Origin: Spinacia oleracea
Lineage: Eukaryota; Streptophyta; Magnoliopsida; Caryophyllales; Amaranthaceae
DNA length: 64,000 nt
Reading direction: 5' to 3'
NCBI RefSeq assembly: GCF_020520425.1
Contig: NC_079487.1
Coordinates: 110,952,141 to 111,016,140 of the forward strand
Shown here: positions 59,446-64,000 of the stretch, in pieces
Numbering within the stretch: the first letter of the stretch is position 1
Layout: each line of letters starts with the position of its first letter
The notes under the pieces: generated by a model
Database searches by the model: none
What the model was told of the DNA's origin: nothing
The model's input: the letters and a program-made list of their open reading frames with translations, nothing else
Program-made: the position numbers and the translations under genes

Positions 59446-61731
59446 ATGGGAAGGCTTTTTGTGGTCAATTTGGAAGGGAGGATCTACAGTTGCAAGTACT
59501 GTAGGACCCATCTTGCTGTCACTGAAGATATCGTTTCCAAGGTCTCATCCCTTTCAATTTGTTTTTTTTTTTTTTTTTTTTTTTTTCTTTTTTGAAAAAT
59601 AAATTATATTCTATTGATTTTGGAATTGGGTTAATCTTTGGTTTGTATGATCATTGCTGGCCTGCTGGGTTTTCAGGTTTTGGGTTGTTTTTATGTTAAT
59701 GGTTTACTTAATCAGTTTTATCTGGAATTCTGGGATATATGAATATCTAAAACTCATGATAATTCTGGGTTACTTTGTGTAGTTTAATGATTCAATTTGA
59801 GATTGATAATTCTTTTTGTGTTAGCAGTTTTTTTTATCATATTTGTTACGTTGCTAGTTTCCCTGTATTCTTTACTTATACTTGATAATACTAGGATTTA
59901 AAGTTTTGGGATATGAAATGATTAATTGATTAGTAGTGTGTTATTGAATAATTAGTAGTATCATAAAGGAAACCAATTTGCTATAGTATTGCAATTAGGA
60001 AATGCTGGTTTTTTTTGGGTTCCCTGGAAGTTGTTTGGGAGCCTTGGTTGCATTATGCAGCAACTTCGTTCTTGCTGTACTGTCTGTAGAATGCTATTGC
60101 TGGATATTTTGTGGCGGTTTTTTGGGATGTTTCTAGGATCAGAAGGGACTGGTATAGTTACAATCATGTGAATTTTATCAATTGCTTGTTGGTTTAGTGG
60201 TGATTGGGGCTGAACTTGGTAGGGAGAACACGTGTTCGATCCCCCGCAACAACAATTGGGAGGGGACTGGCCGGAACCTAACCACCCAGAACTCGCCTTG
60301 AATCCGGATTAGCCCTAAGGGTGAACCGGGTGCTAACACCAAAAAAAAAAAACAATCATGTGAATTTTATTCTTGTCGACCTTATCTTTTGATTGTTCTT
60401 GGAGGTGATTCTCTTGATTAATCATTTAAAACAGGCTGCATTTAGTCATGATAATCATCTAGTTTCACACTCTAGTCACTCGACACTCTAGTCATTCTAC
60501 ACCATGAGAGTTTAAAAGTGTTGATTAAAGGATGTGAAGAGTTAGAAAGAATGAGCTGATCGTTCACTGTAAGGCATTGTGGTGATACAACATACAAGGC
60601 TGTTTGATTAACTCGTAAATTCATTGAAAGTGGAAAAGTGATTTAAATACAAAATATGATTTACTGCAAGCTTGATATTGATAACGAACAGTCATTGTTT
60701 ATCCTTGAAACTTTACAACTTCCTATTGCAGATTTGCAGGTATGTTGTTATTGTGTTCTGGACTCTATGAACAAAGTCATTGGTCCATCTTAGTGTGCAC
60801 CACGGTGTCTGAACATGTAACAGATGCACGGTGTGTTTGATATATGTGCATATTCTGTTTGTGCAGAGATTTGTGCCGTAAAACTGTCATTGTTTTCTGG
60901 TACAAATATCTGCTGTTTTCTTTCAACTGTATCCAAAATAAAATTTGTTAGAACTACTAATATACTTGCATTTGATACAATGATTAGATGTTGAAATGGA
61001 ATTTTTTTGATCTAGTCCATTACCTGACTGCAGTTTTACATGTGTTTTTTTATTCAGTCTTTTCACTCCAAGAACGGGAAGGCTTATCTCTTCCGCAAGG
61101 TGTAAGTTTCCTGAACTTATTTGAATTTGTTTCTTACTCTAAGGAGCTCACAGAAGCAACCGGATATTGAAAAATGTCATAATATAGCTAATTTCACATA
61201 ATGTTAGTATCATGATTCATGTCAGATGGATGTTGTTATGGTTCGCTAGAAAAGATGATTTTTCCAAATATGTTTGACAGTGTGAATGTGACCCTTGGAG
61301 AGAAAGATAATAGAGTGATGATGACTGGGATGCATACTGTGGCTGATATATTCTGTGTGGGATGTGGATCAATTGTGGGATGGAAATATGTAAGCTATAT
61401 TATGCAGGCTGAAATTCTATCATTTCTCATGTAACGTACGATTGGCCAAATTCATTTAGTTACTGTTGTGGGATGTGATTCTTTCAGGAGACTGCTCATG
61501 AAAAGAGCCAGAAGTACAAAGAAGGGAAATCCGTCCTTGAACGGTCAGTAACATTTGTATCATAAAGGACAACCTACCAACACATACATTCTTATTGTTT
61601 AATGTTTATGGCCTCGAATGATTATGAAATGTTTATGGTTGAGCAGGTTGAAGGTATTCGTCCCTGATGGTAGCAACTATTGGGTTGCTCATGAAGCACA
61701 TGTTGGTGGCAGTGACACGGATGTTGTTTAG
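59446..61731 (+). CDS. Yippee-like zinc-binding protein, five exons
   Basis: Exons 59446-59541, 61058-61101, 61281-61389, 61488-61543, 61647-61731; 390 nt, 129 residues, no interruption. It has the Yippee zinc site: C16-x2-C19 and C72-x2-C75, separated by the characteristic 52 residues. Conserved text includes [32 protein letters not shown] and YKEGKSVLE. The family folds like the MIS18/cereblon beta-tent domain; plant roles are poorly known. Intron 1 (1.5 kb) carries a SINE. The start is the first ATG and matches family N-termini ([12 protein letters not shown]). Confidence 0.95.
60179..60351 (+). mobile_element. tRNA-derived SINE in Yippee intron 1
   Basis: Pol-III A-box-like tggtttagtggtga (60191) and B-box-like gtgttcgatcc (60232) are spaced as in tRNA. 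A tRNA-unrelated part and an A tail (60341-60352) follow. It is flanked by a perfect 19-bp duplication, acaatcatgtgaattttat, at 60160-60178 and 60352-60370. The perfect duplication suggests a fairly young insertion. Confidence 0.9.
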
Positions 61732-62404
61732 TTGCATATTGATTGCAGCCAATTGTACATAATTTAACCCCTTAAAATCTTTCAATTGAACTTGAGGATT
61801 CCCAGATTGTTTCGCCACATTAACATAAACGGGAATCCTCCATTGTTTAGGAATTTCTGTATTTATGTATGATGTTCAATCTGTCTGTAAATTATCCCTG
61901 TGTCAAAACAATTTATGTTCAATCAACAATCTTTGTGCTTGTTACTTTTGTATTGTGTTTTCTGCAGTTATGGTAATTGCAGCTTCACTGATTTATTTTC
62001 TCCGGCGAAGGGGAATCAAATGAATGTATTTTCAAACCAATACTCGAATTTTCCTATTTACAGGGTGACTTTGACGTCTCTTTTGTAGATCTATTGCCAA
62101 ACTTTTATTCTTTGAACATGTTCCTATATTTCTTGGAAATACGATTTATCCTAATTTTCTATTGATTTTTGTAATAGAGAATTAGAGATAGACTGTACAC
62201 AAATTTTATAAACAGTCACTATAAAAAAAATAAAAAATAAACGTTTTTTTTTTATGATGCTAGTTTGAGAACGATTTTCACAATATAACACTTTCAAGAC
62301 GTTAAAATTCTTAAAATATGTCTCTTTTTAATGCAACTACTCGATTTGGGTTCGGGTTACTCCCCGAGTTATTACATTATTTATGGTTATTACTTTTATA
62401 TGAA
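61732..62404. other. Yippee 3' UTR and AT-rich spacer
   Basis: The first 150-400 bp are probably 3' UTR. Nothing else is recognised. Confidence 0.45.
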
Positions 62405-62790
62405 ATTAGCTTTTGTATAGTGGTAATTTAGTCTATTGATCTATTGTTTTAATTTTATCGAGCTTGTGCTTTTAGAGAAAAAAAAAAAGAATTAAATAGA
62501 GGTAGAATTTAAAGGTTGAAAGAATACATAAAGTAAATAGTGTATTAATTTATATTGAGTGTTAATGGGGAAGAGGGGGGAGGGTGGAGTGAAAGATGTT
62601 GAATGAATAGATTGGTGAATTGATGTTGTATGAGGAAAATGAAGTGAAAGATGCAGTTGGAGTTGTATAATATACTCCGTAGCAAACATCAAAAGAAAAA
62701 ATAAAATAAAAAACAAAATTGATGGAAGAAATAATGGATGACACATGTCATCTAATCAAACGTGGTTTCCTTTTTTAAATACTGGGTATA
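62405..62790 (-). mobile_element. Decayed short Helitron copy
   Basis: Minus orientation. The 5' end near 62788 (cccagtatttaaaa on the minus strand) resembles the Helitron at 42835. The body from 62450 to 62640 matches 63860-64000 (shared gttgaaagaatacataaa). The left, 3' end (attagcttttg) has lost the hairpin. Confidence 0.55.
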
Positions 62791-62858
62791 TATTCTCCAT
62801 TTACCGTCCACGTTAGCAAACAAATTGACTAATTTATTTTTTAATGAATTAACCCAAA

Positions 62859-62912
62859 ATCGCCAATTGAATTGGCGGTTCATATAAGTAAACCGCCAAC
62901 TCAATTGGCGAT
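62859..62912. repeat. Double palindrome (cruciform-forming)
   Basis: Two 22-bp arms (62859-62880 and 62891-62912) are inverted with one mismatch around a 10-bp loop. Each arm is itself close to a palindrome around cgccaattgaattggcg. Function unknown. Confidence 0.8.
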
Positions 62913-63471
62913 GTAAATCGCTCCTAGTTTGAATTTAGACATAGGTAAAATGAAAATTCAGAGCATACCTCCGGTTAGGCAGTGATTACCAATACAAGAG
63001 CATTTGTGCAGTGATTACCCGACACCTACATTTGGGTGCATTTAGGTAAAATAGCACCTGCATTTAGAACCTCCTATTACATTGATGGCGTACTCTTGTC
63101 TATTGCTACCAATCCTATCACTCAACTCAATTTGGAGATTTTTTTTTGAGAAACTTTTTATGTGCAACCGCTTGTATTTATGAGCGTGATACAATCAAAG
63201 TTATTTCTTTATACATGTGTTTGCCTGTTTGGACTTTAGATAGTGTTTTAGGACACACACCACAAAATTTCTCTTTCATTTCCTAAAATGTTTCTCAAGT
63301 TTAAATTGACCAAAATTCTAAGGATCTTTTTCTTAGAAAAACACTATTAAATGGAGTACTTCTAAAGTTCTAAGTGTAAAGTAAAACGCTTGAAAGTCTG
63401 AAATTGTATTTCCGTTGAAACTCTCATTGTATTGTCATAATGAAACTTGATCGTTTTTTATTTAATCATAA
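62913..63471. other. Spacer between Helitron copies
   Basis: No gene or element recognised. Confidence 0.45.
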
Positions 63472-64000
63472 CTAGCTTTTGAGCCCGTTCAAAAAATGGG
63501 TGGGCGACTGGGCGGTTATGTAGTTGTTACTATGTATTTAGTTTATCTTTTTAAGTTCAAATTTTATGGAGCTTGTGATTTTAGATAGAATATACTTCCT
63601 CCATTTTTTAATAATTGCACCATCTTGGTTTTAGCACTATTCACATATTTTTATATAGTTATTTTTTGTGACTTATATGTAACGAAAAATATATTCATGT
63701 GAGATCTTGTTAGATTCGTCTCGAAATATATTTTCAAATTATCAAATTTTTATAATTTTTTAAAATGTATAATGAGAGATATTAGTGGTTAAATTAGTGC
63801 ATTGGCAAACGTGAAATTCCAAATGGTGCAATTAAAAAAATGGAGGAAGTATGATTTAAATAGAGGTAAATTTAAAAGGTTGAAAGAATACATAAATTAA
63901 ATAGTGTATTAATATTGAGTGCTAATCGGGAAGATGGAGTGAAAAATGTTGAATGAATAGATTGGTAAATTGATGTTAATTGTATGAGGGAGATAGAGTT
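63472..64000 (-). mobile_element. Helitron 3' part, continues past the window
   Basis: On the minus strand it ends gaacgggctcaaaagCTAG then T, the same terminus as the Helitron at 44224. The body shares sequence with 62405-62640 and is interrupted by a Stowaway MITE at 63595-63849. The 5' end is beyond the window. Confidence 0.7.
63595..63849. mobile_element. Stowaway-like MITE nested in a Helitron
   Basis: 255 bp, TA-flanked, ends cttcctccattttttaata and ttaaaaaaatggaggaag. Inverted relative to the related copy at 56030. The homologous position in the Helitron copy at about 62480 lacks it. Confidence 0.8.

Noticed and set aside
60191-60250. tRNA gene candidate
   Set aside because: The boxes belong to a SINE; no cloverleaf or aminoacyl stem, and the A tail and target duplication show retroposition.

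Overview
This is plant nuclear DNA. It is AT-rich, has long introns with GT-AG junctions and is packed with small transposons. The single-copy genes (NUP88/MOS7, CYP90A1/CPD, SWA2/NOC1, an At5g64320-type PPR protein, Yippee) are dicot-like. Frequent ACTCCGTA/TACGGAGTA words and an LTR family I associate with spinach suggest Caryophyllales, perhaps Amaranthaceae near spinach. That placement is inference only.

Layout. 1-955: 3' end of a LINE with a TAA-repeat tail. 2203-12235 (+): nine-exon NUP88 nucleoporin gene with two RTE-LINE insertions in introns. 13260-24079 (-): complete eight-exon CYP90A1/CPD brassinosteroid P450, tail-to-tail with NUP88, its introns crowded with Stowaway, hAT, CACTA and TRIM elements. 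24080-31340: intergenic with MITEs; a BZR1-type site lies just upstream of CPD. 31341-31565 (+): broken class-II small heat-shock gene fragment. 31880-40176 (-): sixteen-exon SWA2/NOC1/CEBPZ-like gene that looks like a decaying copy, with a rearrangement scar at its 5' end. 40262-42496 (-): intronless mitochondrial PPR gene. 42497-48065: Helitron, LTR fossil, AT microsatellite and MITE. 48066-54166: complete Mutator-like element (MULE). 54167-59445: MITEs, Helitron ends and a MITE nested in a pentamer array. 59446-61731 (+): five-exon Yippee gene with a SINE in intron 1. 61732-64000: two related Helitron copies and a double palindrome.

The most notable object is the 6.1-kb MULE. It has a perfect 9-bp target duplication, 109-bp terminal inverted repeats with one mismatch, an open five-exon transposase of 1141 residues, and a second, convergently transcribed open gene for a 142-residue GRF zinc finger, coiled-coil, membrane-anchored protein. 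The two-gene convergent layout recalls maize MuDR (mudrA/mudrB), but the second protein belongs to a different family.

The host genes act in unrelated processes: nuclear transport, brassinosteroid synthesis, ribosome assembly and mitochondrial RNA processing. No operon-like grouping is implied. All exon maps were made by hand from splice signals and family resemblance; no alignments were run.
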